This document shows positions 1-8,137 of a stretch of DNA of 28,773 nt, piece after piece (the first letter of the stretch is position 1; every line of letters begins with the position of its first letter). The position numbers and the translations under genes were made by a program. Below the pieces are notes generated by a model, which saw only the letters and a program-made list of their open reading frames with translations, was not told where the DNA came from and did no database searches. Location of the stretch: positions 1 through 28,773 of the forward strand of contig CATLGL010000003.1 of NCBI GenBank assembly GCA_949935895.1. The letters are read 5' to 3'. Origin of the DNA: an uncultured Clostridia bacterium (GTDB taxonomy: Bacteria > Bacillota > Clostridia > TANB77 > CAG-508).

Positions 1-1
1 G

Positions 2-1586
2 AGGTATATAAAAAATAAGTTAGATCCAGAACATGCTGTATATACACATCCAGCTTTAGAACCAATTCTTAATGTTACTTATGGCTGTATGGTATACCAA
101 GAACAAGTTATGCAAATTGTAAGAGATTTAGCTGGTTATTCATTAGGACGAGCAGACCTTGTAAGAAGAGCGATGGGTAAAAAAAAGTTAGAGGTCATGG
201 CAAAAGAAAGAGAATATTTCATTTATGGAAAAACGGACAAAGAGGGTAATATTGAAATTCCAGGTTGTATTCGAAATGGAATTGATGAGGAAGCTGCTAA
301 TAAGATATTTGATGAAATGGCGGAATTTGCAAAATATGCATTTAATAAGTCCCATGCTGCTGCTTATGCGGTTGTTTCTTATCGAACGGCATATTTGAAA
401 GCTTATTATCCAGAAGAATTATTAGCAGCAACCTTAAATAGCTTTTTAGGAAATTTGGATAAAGTTCCTAGTTATATTGATGAGTGTAAACGCCTACATA
501 TTGAAATCTTAAAACCAGATATCAACAAAAGTTTTACTAAATTTACAGTAGATGATGGTAAAATTCGTTTTGGATTAGGAAGCATTAAAAATGTAGGAAT
601 TGCAGCAGTAGAAAGCATTGTAAAAGAAAGAGAACAAAAAGGAGTCTTTACAAGTTTTACCGATTTTTGTGAGAGAATGCAAAGTGAGGCAGTGAATAAA
701 AAGTGTATAGAGAGTTTAATTAAAGCAGGAGCATTTGACGAATTTGAACAAACAAGAAGTACTCTTATGGCCTCCTTTGAAACTATTATCGATACCATTT
801 CAGATTCTTCTAAAAAAATGCTACAAGGACAAGTAACCATGTTTGATTTAGCACCAGAAGATGAACAAATGAATGATATGAAATATAGCTATCAAGCCTT
901 AAAAGAATATTCGAAAAAAGAACTTTTATCAATGGAAAAAGAAATGTTAGGGTTATACATTTCAGGACATCCACTAGATCCTTTAAGACAGCAAATTGAA
1001 CAACAAACAAACATCAATACCATGCAAATAAGAAGCATACAACAAGAGCAAGAAGCAGAATTACAAACTAATATAGCAGAATATAAAGATGGACAAGCAG
1101 TTAAATTAGCAGGAATTATTAGTAGTGTAAAAAAGAAATATACCAAAAGTAATAAACTAATGGCATTTTTAACAGTAGAAGATTTGTATGGGCAGGTAGA
1201 AATTATCTTATTTGAAAATTGCTATCAAGCATGCTCTGAAATTTTGTTAAATGACAAAATTGTTGTAATAGAAGGAAGATTAAGCGTTCGAGAAGATGAT
1301 GATACCAAAATTGTAGCAAATAGGATAACCGAATTTGGAGAAAAGAAGGATAAAAAATTGGTAATTGATATTACGAATTTAGAAGAGGAAAAAAAGGAAA
1401 AACTAAGAGGTGCCATTAAATTCTTTTCAGGAGATAAAAACAATATTGCTATTTTAGTAAAAGAAAAAGAAGAAGAAAAACCATGCCGGTGGTATTTATT
1501 TAACAGATGAAATAAAAATGCAATTTGAGGAAATTGTTGGTCAACAGAGAGTAAAATTAGAAGAAAAATTAGAAAATTTATTGTAA
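2..1586 (+). CDS. dnaE: DNA polymerase III alpha subunit DnaE, C-terminal part, one +1 shift
   Basis: Replicative polymerase catalytic subunit of the DnaE type, cut by the window start. The frame is open from base 2 and begins inside the polymerase fingers region. YGCMVYQEQVMQI and the region AAYAVVSYRTAYLKAYYP are typical of bacterial DnaE. A helix-hairpin-helix region follows, then an OB-fold domain (LAGIISSVKKKYTKSNK, VEDLYGQVEIILFENCY). The frame closes at 1508-1510 after KPCRWYLFNR, but the family's C-terminus continues in the +1 frame as GGIYLTDEIKMQFEEIVG and ends at TAA 1584-1586. The switch is at CGG 1487-1489: skipping the C gives CCA TGC GGT GGT ATT. I annotate one gene with a +1 shift. 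A plain frameshift mutation or sequencing error is the alternative, but the site matches seven others in this window. The ordinary reading predicts loss of about 32 C-terminal residues. Confidence 0.93.
1487..1490 (+). other. +1 frameshift site CGGT in dnaE
   Basis: Context is CCA TGC CGG TGG TAT. Frame 0 stops at 1508-1510. Dropping the C gives PCGGIYL and reopens the frame to 1586. This is the only in-frame CGG in the visible dnaE; the other CGG triplets in the gene (234, 321, 369, 387) are out of frame. Confidence 0.8.
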
Positions 1587-1662
1587 GAGAAACATACCTT
1601 CACAAACAAGACACAATCACAAGATATAATAAATAATATTTTAAAGCGTAGGAGTTGAAAAT

Positions 1663-2343
1663 ATGAATAATGTAACAGTACTTGTGGTAGATGATGAAGC
1701 AAGAATGAGGAAACTAATAAAGGATTTTTTAGCGCAAAAAGAATTTAGTGTACTAGAAGCAGAAGATGGAGAAAAGGCATTAGAACTCTATCATGAACAT
1801 AAAAAAGAGATTGGACTTATTTTACTAGATGTAATGATGCCAAAATTAGATGGTTGGTCAGTATTAAGACAAATAAGGCAGGAATCGAAGGTTCCTATTG
1901 TAATGTTAACAGCAAGAGGAGAAGAACAAGATGAATTATTTGGATTTGAACTTGGTGTAGATGAATATATTTCAAAACCATTTAGCCCTAAAATTTTAGT
2001 AGCGAGAGTAGAAGCTATTTTAAATCGAGCAAGAGGAAACCAAAATGAAATTAAAGATTATGGTGGAATTGAAATTAATGCAGATGGAAGAACAGTAAAA
2101 GTAGAAGGCAAAGAAGTGGATATGAGCCTTAGAGAATATGAACTTTTAAAATATTTAGTAGACAATGAAGGAATTGCCTTATCAAGAGATAAAATCTTAA
2201 ACAATGTATGGAATTATGACTATTATGGAGATTCTAGAACAATTGATAGTCATATAAAAAAGATAAGACACAAATTAGGAAAAAAAGGGAAATACATTGA
2301 AACAATGAGAGGTGTAGGTTATAAATTTGAGGTGAAAAAGTAG
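1663..2343 (+). CDS. OmpR/PhoB-family response regulator
   Basis: Two-component transcription regulator of 226 aa, the usual length for the family. An N-terminal receiver domain (about 1-120) shows the acidic pair DD at VVDDEARM, the phosphoacceptor D56 in LILLDVMMP, the conserved T in VMLTARG and K105 in SKPF. A C-terminal winged-helix DNA-binding domain (about 130-226) ends with RTIDSHIKKIRHKLG and IETMRGVGYKF. The ATG is preceded by AGGAG at suitable spacing. A TATAAT lies at about 1624-1629 but I see no convincing -35. The kinase gene follows after 2 bases, so the pair is almost certainly one operon and one signalling system. The signal and target genes cannot be read from the sequence. 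No in-frame CGG. Confidence 0.95.
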   Translation: MNNVTVLVVDDEARMRKLIKDFLAQKEFSVLEAEDGEKALELYHEHKKEIGLILLDVMMPKLDGWSVLRQIRQESKVPIVMLTARGEEQDELFGFELGVDEYISKPFSPKILVARVEAILNRARGNQNEIKDYGGIEINADGRTVKVEGKEVDMSLREYELLKYLVDNEGIALSRDKILNNVWNYDYYGDSRTIDSHIKKIRHKLGKKGKYIETMRGVGYKFEVKK

Positions 2344-2345
2344 AA

Positions 2346-3860
2346 ATGGAGCAAATCAAAAACAAATTTAAGTCCATACGAATTAAGCTATTTTGTACTC
2401 TTTGCATTGTTGTTATTATTATCATTGCATTTTTAATTGTAACGAATAATTTTGTGTTAGAATCCTTTTACTTATATACAAAAACAAAAAATTTAATTTC
2501 TATTTATGATAAAATTAACAATTATTACATACAAGGACAAACGGATAATACACAAATTCGATTAGAACTAGAAAAAGCCTCGATTAACAATAATTTAGAT
2601 ATTCTAATCCAAAATAACAATAAAACTATTATTTACTCTTCAAATCGAGATTTTTTATCTAATATTAATGATTTGAATACAATCAATGTAATATTACAAA
2701 CGAGTCAAAAAAATATAGTATATAAAGACAAAAAAGTATCCATACGTAAATTTGAAGATAGTAGTAAAGACATTACATTTTTAATGTTTACAGCAAAATT
2801 ACAAAATGATTATCAACTTTATATTAGAATGCCCTTTGCTTCGATAAAAGATAGTGTTAAAATTTCAAATAATTTTCTATATCTCATTGGTGGATTTACA
2901 ATTTTAATTGGTGGAATTGTAGTTTCATTTATTTCAAGAAGGTTTACGAGTCCAATTTTAGAATTAAATGCTATTGCCAATAAAATGTCTAAATTGGATT
3001 TTAGTCATAAATATTGTACAACAGATGCAGATGATGAAATTAATGACTTAGGAAAAAGTATCAATATTATGTCTGAAAAGTTAGAAAGGACCATTAAGAG
3101 ATTAAGAGAAACCAATATTGAACTAGAAAAAGATATTGAGGAAAAATCAAAAATAGATGAAATGAGGAAACAATTTATTTCAGATGTATCACATGAACTA
3201 AAAACACCAATTGCGTTAATACAAGGTTATTCCGAAGGACTTATTGAAAACGTAAATACAGATGAAGAAAATCGAAAATTTTATGCAGAAGTGATTTTAG
3301 ATGAAGCAAATAAAATGGACAAATTAGTACAGCAATTATTAGAACTTATGAAGCTAGAATACGGAAGGCGAGAATTTAATAATAAAAGATTTGATATTTG
3401 TGAACTGATAAGAGAAGTTATTCGAAAATCAAAAGTAATGTTAGAAGAAAAACAAATAGAAATAAAACTAGATGAGCAAGAAGCTATTTTTGTAATGGCA
3501 GATGATTTTTATATTGAACAGGTTATTACAAATTATTTTACTAATGCTGTAAAGCATGCAAAACCAAAAAATGGTAAAACAATAATTGAAATTCATATGG
3601 TTTCTAATATTGAAAAAAATACAGTAAGAGTAAGTGTATTTAATACAGGTGACAATATTAGTGAAGAAAACTTATCAAGAATATGGAATCGTTTTTATAA
3701 AGTGGATGAGTCAAGAAATAGGGAAAATGGAGGAACTGGTATTGGACTATCTTTGGTTAAAGCAATTATGAATAATTATAAAAAAGAATATGGTGTTATT
3801 AATCAAGAGGATGGAGTGGAATTTTACTTTGATTTAGATTTAGACTTGTCGATTGAATAA
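2346..3860 (+). CDS. Membrane sensor histidine kinase
   Basis: Partner kinase of the regulator just upstream, 504 aa. A first transmembrane segment (about 14-34) and a second (about 176-196, FLYLIGGFTILIGGIVV) bracket an extracytoplasmic sensing region of about 140 residues with no domain I recognise. A HAMP linker follows (RRFTSPILELNAIA), then a coiled stretch rich in E and K. The dimerisation domain carries H283 in SDVSHELKTPIALIQG. The ATP-binding domain has the N box (N400 in NYFTNAVKHA) and the G box near 462-470 (GGTGIGLSLVKAI). The layout resembles PhoR/ResE-type kinases. The start at 2346 has GGTGAAA upstream and sits 2 bases after the regulator's stop. The ligand is unknown. The only CGG triplets (2542, 3362) are out of frame. 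Confidence 0.94.
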   Translation: MEQIKNKFKSIRIKLFCTLCIVVIIIIAFLIVTNNFVLESFYLYTKTKNLISIYDKINNYYIQGQTDNTQIRLELEKASINNNLDILIQNNNKTIIYSSNRDFLSNINDLNTINVILQTSQKNIVYKDKKVSIRKFEDSSKDITFLMFTAKLQNDYQLYIRMPFASIKDSVKISNNFLYLIGGFTILIGGIVVSFISRRFTSPILELNAIANKMSKLDFSHKYCTTDADDEINDLGKSINIMSEKLERTIKRLRETNIELEKDIEEKSKIDEMRKQFISDVSHELKTPIALIQGYSEGLIENVNTDEENRKFYAEVILDEANKMDKLVQQLLELMKLEYGRREFNNKRFDICELIREVIRKSKVMLEEKQIEIKLDEQEAIFVMADDFYIEQVITNYFTNAVKHAKPKNGKTIIEIHMVSNIEKNTVRVSVFNTGDNISEENLSRIWNRFYKVDESRNRENGGTGIGLSLVKAIMNNYKKEYGVINQEDGVEFYFDLDLDLSIE

Positions 3861-3904
3861 CCAAGAAAAAATTGGAAAAACTATTATTATAAGAAGGTGA
3901 GCTT

Positions 3905-4556
3905 ATGATAATAGTTTTTTTAATGGTATTATTTATTATACTTTTGACAATAACCCTTATGGTAGCTAGTATAAAGGTTACTATTGAAAAATTGGAAATT
4001 TCCAATTACAAAAAGAAGACAATGCAATTTGATTATAAGATTTTATTACAGCTTAAGCTATGGAAAAGATTAAGCATTGCCAAAATAGTAATTACACCAA
4101 AAATAATACAAAAAATAAGTGATAAAGTAAAATTAAAAGAAAAAATTCAAAAAGTGAACCTAAAAAGGGTAGGAAAAGAAATATTAGACAAAGAAGAGAT
4201 AAAAAAACGATTAAAAAAATTAAATATTGAATTGGAGGAATTTCATCTAAATTTAGAGCTTGGGACAAAAGATGTGATTATTACTTCATATTTACTAGCA
4301 TTACTAGCAAGTGTATTAGGAATTGTACTTGCAAAATATATTCGGTTGTTATCATAAAGAAAAATATGAATATAGAATGTTACCAATTTATGAAGATAAA
4401 AATAGAATAAAACTAATACTTAATTGTATAATTCAGGTAAAATTGGTACATATTATCAGTATCATCTATTATGTTGTAAAGAAAAGAAAGGAGAAGAGAA
4501 AATATGAGCGAGCATCCAATCGAAGGTCTTATGACTACAGCTATGAACAATATTAA
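3905..4556 (+). CDS. ytfI: DUF2953 protein, YtfI-like, one +1 shift
   Basis: In Bacillus and Clostridium genomes a DUF2953 protein (YtfI) sits directly upstream of the spore gene ytfJ/gerW, as here. It has one N-terminal transmembrane segment (about 1-25) and a basic middle part. A second hydrophobic segment, SYLLALLASVLGIVLAKYI, lies before the break. Frame 0 ends at 4357 after YIRLLS, which is short for the family. The +1 frame continues GCYHKEKYEYRMLPIYED, then a segment HIISIIYYVVKK, and ends RASNRRSYDYSYEQY, the kind of tail I associate with this family. The join is CGG 4343-4345: skipping C gives ATT GGT TGT TAT CAT. Total length with the shift is about 216 aa. The 3' end overlaps gerW by 53 bases, suggesting translational coupling. 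Function in spores or envelope is not established. Confidence 0.85.
4343..4346 (+). other. +1 frameshift site CGGT in ytfI
   Basis: Context is TAT ATT CGG TTG TTA TCA TAA. Frame 0 stops four codons on. The +1 frame encodes about 70 further residues that match the expected C-terminal part of the family and reach into gerW. Only in-frame CGG in the gene. Confidence 0.8.
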
Positions 4557-5139
4557 AGATATGGTTGATGTAAATACCATTATTGGAGAACCAATCGAAA
4601 CTTCAAATAATGTTGTAATTATTCCAATTTCGAAAGTAAGTTTTGGATTTGCGGCAGGAGGAAGTGAATTTAGAACAGAGGCGATTGAAGGGTATACCAA
4701 AAAAGAAAAGGAAGAGGAAATTCAATATAATTTACCTTTTGGGGGAGGTTCAGGAGCAGGAGTGAATATTAACCCTGTTGCATTTTTAGTAATCCAAGGA
4801 AGTGGAGTAAAACTATTACCAGTGAATCATTCTTCTTCTATTGACCGTCTATTAGACTATATGCCAGATTTAGTAGAAAAAGCCAATAATTTAATGAATA
4901 AAGTGATGCAAGATAAAAAAGAGGAAAAAAATAAAGTAAGACAAGAGGAAATAAGACAAAAGAAAGAGGAATCAAAACAAAAGGAAGAAAAACAAGAAAA
5001 AGTAGCACAAAAAACAAGACCAAAAAGAAATACTGGAGCACCAAATATTGTATATGAATACGAATACGAGCATCCAGAAAATGAAGAACAACCAATTCAA
5101 ATTGAGTACGAAGAATTTGATAAATATGATGATGAATAA
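4504..5139 (+). CDS. gerW: Spore protein GerW (YtfJ family)
   Basis: GerW/YtfJ is a forespore protein, in Bacillus subtilis needed for normal L-alanine germination. The family core is clear: MSEHPIEGLMTTAMNNIK, VDVNTIIGEPIE, then VVIIPISKVSFGFAAGGSEF and a Gly-rich loop GGGSGAGVNINPVAFLVI. The protein is 211 aa, longer than the roughly 150 aa usual for the family, because of a C-terminal extension (about 130-211) rich in K, E and Q and ending in acidic residues. The extension looks disordered or coiled. The ATG at 4504 has GAAAGGAGAAG upstream and lies inside the shifted end of ytfI. This gene is the main evidence that the organism forms spores. A terminator follows at 5144. Confidence 0.93.
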   Translation: MSEHPIEGLMTTAMNNIKDMVDVNTIIGEPIETSNNVVIIPISKVSFGFAAGGSEFRTEAIEGYTKKEKEEEIQYNLPFGGGSGAGVNINPVAFLVIQGSGVKLLPVNHSSSIDRLLDYMPDLVEKANNLMNKVMQDKKEEKNKVRQEEIRQKKEESKQKEEKQEKVAQKTRPKRNTGAPNIVYEYEYEHPENEEQPIQIEYEEFDKYDDE

Positions 5140-5143
5140 GAAA

Positions 5144-5173
5144 AAAAGCGGAGGAAAATAAACCTTCGCTTTT
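5144..5173 (+). terminator. Intrinsic terminator after gerW
   Basis: Inverted repeat 5144-5154 / 5163-5173: AAAAGCGGAGG pairs with CCTTCGCTTTT (one G-U pair), loop of 8 bases, ending in T-rich sequence. It separates the ytfI-gerW unit from the hexosaminidase gene. Confidence 0.75.
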
Positions 5174-5252
5174 AAAAATTAGAAATGGTGTTACTATCTT
5201 GAAAATAACATATAATAGAAAGAAAATAATAAAACACAATAGGAGGAAAAAA

Positions 5253-6476
5253 GTGCAAAGAGGAATAAAATATTTTGTTTTAATAAGTTTAATTTTTATG
5301 GTAATAGCAATTATAGTAATTAAGCGATTGCAGGCAAATGAAGTGGGATTTGCTAAATTGGAGAATAAAAACAAAATAGAAGAGGGGATAGAAGAAGTGG
5401 ATAATAAAAGAAATGATATATTTGGTGCATATTATGGAAAAGCAAATGAAAAATTACAAACATTAACACTAGAAGAAAAAATTGCACAACTATTTATTAT
5501 AGGTACTTCTACCAATAGTAACATAGAGGATTTAGAAAAATATCAATTTGGAGGGTATTTATTATTTAAAGATTTTTTTGAAGGAAAAACTGACAAACAA
5601 GTACAAAATGGAATTGAGCATCTTCAAAAAAAATCGCAAATTCCACTTTTTATTGCAGTAGATGAAGAAGGTGGAAAGGTTGTAAGAGTTAGTAGTAACC
5701 CAAAACTAGTAAAAGCACCATTTCAATCACCAAGTGAACTTTATCAAAATGGAGGATTAGAGGCAATAAAAAAAGATACTATTCAAAAAAGCAACATACT
5801 AAGCAATTTAGGTATTAACCTCAATTTTGCACCAGTTATCGATATTGCAACAAATCCAAAAGATTATATGTATCAAAGAAGTATACAACAGCCAAAGGAA
5901 ATAACAGCTCTTTATGCAAAAACAGTAATTCGTGCTAGCAAAGACACGAAAGTATCCTATACACTAAAACACTTCCCAGGCTATGGGAATAACGAAGATA
6001 CTCATACAAAAACAGCAATTGATGAAAGAACCTATGAAGAACTTCTTCATAACGACCTAGAACCATTTCGTGCAGGAATCGAAGAAAAAGCAGAAGCAGT
6101 CATGATAAGTCATAATACAGTAACAAGTATTGATAAAAATGCACCTGCTTCTATTTCAAAAAAGGTGCATGAATTATTAAGAAATGATTTAAGTTTTACA
6201 GGAGTTATTATAACAGATGCCATCAATATGGGAGCAATTCAAGATAAATACACAACACAAGACGCAATCATTGAGGCTATTTTGGCAGGAAATGATATGA
6301 TTATCATTTCTGTTGACAATACTACAAAAGATAAACTAACAAAACAAAAAATAGACTACGAAACCATTATAAATGCAGTAAAAACTGGATTAAATAATGG
6401 AAAAATTACCCAAGATATGATAAACAAAGCAGTAATTCGTATTCTTTCGTGGAAATATGAAAAAGGTTTAATGTAA
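5253..6476 (+). CDS. nagZ: GH3 beta-N-acetylhexosaminidase (NagZ-like), membrane-anchored
   Basis: Glycoside hydrolase family 3 enzyme that removes N-acetylglucosamine from peptidoglycan fragments. Visible motifs are LFIAVDEEGGKVVR, NLNFAPVIDIA, KHFPGYG (family KHFPGHG), a His-containing NEDTHTKTAID loop, and the nucleophile Asp in IITDAINMGAI. After the start comes a signal-anchor GIKYFVLISLIFMVIAIIV, so the enzyme is probably outside the membrane like Bacillus NagZ. I choose GTG 5253 because AGGAGG lies six bases upstream. The in-frame TTG at 5199 would add 18 basic residues and has no good ribosome site. Length is 407 aa. I cannot say whether it serves wall recycling or spore cortex turnover; the neighbouring gerW makes the second worth considering. 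No in-frame CGG. Confidence 0.88.
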   Translation: MQRGIKYFVLISLIFMVIAIIVIKRLQANEVGFAKLENKNKIEEGIEEVDNKRNDIFGAYYGKANEKLQTLTLEEKIAQLFIIGTSTNSNIEDLEKYQFGGYLLFKDFFEGKTDKQVQNGIEHLQKKSQIPLFIAVDEEGGKVVRVSSNPKLVKAPFQSPSELYQNGGLEAIKKDTIQKSNILSNLGINLNFAPVIDIATNPKDYMYQRSIQQPKEITALYAKTVIRASKDTKVSYTLKHFPGYGNNEDTHTKTAIDERTYEELLHNDLEPFRAGIEEKAEAVMISHNTVTSIDKNAPASISKKVHELLRNDLSFTGVIITDAINMGAIQDKYTTQDAIIEAILAGNDMIIISVDNTTKDKLTKQKIDYETIINAVKTGLNNGKITQDMINKAVIRILSWKYEKGLM

Positions 6477-6536
6477 AAAAACAGATAGATGAACAAAAAT
6501 TCTATCAATTTAAAGGAATAAAAAATTCTAGATATG

Positions 6537-6565
6537 TTGACAATAAGAAATAAGTTATATAAAAT
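6537..6565 (+). promoter_or_regulatory. Promoter for the pilin-leader gene
   Basis: TTGACA (6537-6542), 17-base spacer, TAAAAT (6560-6565). It lies 46 bases before the ATG at 6612. Confidence 0.75.
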
Positions 6566-6611
6566 AGCTTAAGAAATTATACATAAACATAAGATGAGAA
6601 AGGATGGAGTT

Positions 6612-8004
6612 ATGAATAGGAAAAAGAATCAAGGAATTACATTGATTGCACTGGTTATTACGATTATTGTACTTTTAATATTAGCAGGAATTACCTTACG
6701 GATTAACTATAGGAGATAGAGGAATTTTTCATATGGCACAAACAGCAGGGAAGAACTATTTAGATGCTAGCATAAAAGAAGAAAAAGAATTAGAAAAATT
6801 CTGGGAAGAAATAATAAGTCAAACTTTGCCAGAAAATACAAATGAAACAGAAGTAGGGACACTAGTTGCAATACCAGATAAATGGAAAACGATAACTCCA
6901 AGTTATATTGAGACTAGTAATGGAACACAAATAGTTGCTTCCAAAACAATAGGGAGTGTATATGCAGTGAGTGTAGGAGATGGAGAAATAGTACCAATAC
7001 CATTAGGTTTTTATTATGTAGGAGGAAAATTAGGAAGTGGAGTAGTAATTAGTGATAACCCAAATGATAAAAATAAATACATAGGGCAAGTTGATATACC
7101 ATCAGGAATAGAAGCTGTATTAAATGATGATGGAAGTGTAAAAGAAATAACTAAAACGCTAGAAGGAAATCAATTTGTGTGGATACCATGTGATGAAGAA
7201 AATTATATTAAAACAAACTGGGGGCAAGGAGAAATAGAAAATAGAACTGATGCCTATTGGGACGAAACAATCTCATATCCAGAGAAAATGCAAGTAAAAA
7301 AATATGGTGGTTTTTATATTGGTCGTTATGAAGCAGGACTTGCGACACAAATAGAAGAAAGTAAAATTCAACAACAAAATACTGGTTCAAATTTAATATA
7401 TAATAAGGAAGGAATTCCACAAAGTAAAGCTGGAATTGTACCATGGAATTTTATTGATTGGTCACAATCAAAAAAGAATGCAGAAAGTATGTATGATACA
7501 AATTACGTAAGTAGTGGACTAGTTACAGGAACGCAGTGGGATGTTATGATTAATTGGATGACAAGCAAAAATGAATCTGAATTAACTAATTCAGAAACGT
7601 TCGGAAATTATTCTAATGTGACTCCTACTATTACATTAGGACGAAAATCTTATATATATTATAATTCATCAGGCTATTGGTATCAAGATTCATTTGATAC
7701 TGTATGGAGTACTAATACAATAAAACCAGTAGGAGAATCTGATAGGAATGGATATTTATGGACGACAGGAGCAAGTGAAGAAGCCAAAAGGAAGAATCTA
7801 TATGATGTTGCAGGAAATCTTAATGAATGGACAGAAGAATTATCATTTTTTGGAGGAAATAGTAACAATATATACAGAGAACTTCGTGGAGGAGCAGCTA
7901 ACTTTAGTTCTAATACGAGACCAGTATGTTTTCGATATGGTGGGATACCAGAGAAGAAGACTCAATTCATTTGCGGTTTTCGAGTTGTCTTGTATATAAA
8001 ATAG
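6612..8004 (+). CDS. Pilin-leader protein with formylglycine-enzyme-like C-terminal domain, one +1 shift
   Basis: The N-terminus has a type IV pilin-like leader and membrane segment (NRKKNQG, then ITLIALVITIIVLLILAGITL) without the usual Glu at +5. Frame 0 stops at 6720. The body is open in the +1 frame from the CGG at 6699: dropping the C gives ITL-G-LTIGDRGIF, the normal continuation of these leaders (GDNGI-type). Full length about 463 aa. The C-terminal third is FGE-sulfatase/SUMF1-like, with a C-lectin fold: QFVWIP, GGFYIGRYEAG, GTQWDVMINWM, NLYDVAGNLNEWTEE, ELRGGAANF and GFRVVLYIK. The catalytic Cys pair of true FGE is not evident, so this is probably a binding or surface-display protein. 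C-lectin domains of this sort are common targets of diversity-generating retroelements, but no reverse transcriptase or template repeat is in the window. GGATGGAG precedes the ATG. Confidence 0.82.
6699..6702 (+). other. +1 frameshift site CGGA in the pilin-leader gene
   Basis: Context is ACC TTA CGG ATT AAC. Frame 0 ends at TAG 6718-6720. Dropping the C gives TTA GGA TTA ACT ATA GGA GAT, joining the membrane leader to the body. Confidence 0.78.
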
Positions 8005-8045
8005 ATATATACTATATTTATGCGAACTATGTCTGAACATTAACA

Positions 8046-8090
8046 AAAATAGTGCAAAGTTTTTAATAAAACAATTGTACTATTTTTTTT
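8046..8090 (+). terminator. Intrinsic terminator after the pilin-leader gene
   Basis: 12-bp stem AAAATAGTGCAA (8046-8057) with TTGTACTATTTT (8075-8086), one G-U pair, followed by a T run to 8090. The right arm also supplies the -35 of the next promoter. Confidence 0.8.
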
Positions 8091-8103
8091 CTTGTGATAT
8101 AGT
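8075..8103 (+). promoter_or_regulatory. Promoter for recD2
   Basis: TTGTAC (8075-8080), 17-base spacer, TATAGT (8098-8103). The -35 lies in the right arm of the preceding terminator. Predicted transcription start is near 8110, which supports the TTG start at 8138 over the ATG at 8075. Confidence 0.6.
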
Positions 8104-8137
8104 AAGTAAGATAAAAAACAAAGAAGGGAAGATAAAC

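Noticed and set aside
4323..4556. Separate small gene starting at 4323
   Set aside because: It has no ribosome site, and its sequence from 4344 is the expected C-terminal part of ytfI.
4838..5374. Long minus-strand ORF opposite gerW and the hexosaminidase
   Set aside because: It is the low-complexity shadow of Lys/Glu-rich coding sequence and has no ribosome site or recognisable protein.
8075..8137. ATG 8075 as the recD2 start
   Set aside because: It lies inside the terminator and upstream of the predicted transcription start, has no ribosome site, and adds residues unlike the family N-terminus. TTG 8138 fits better.
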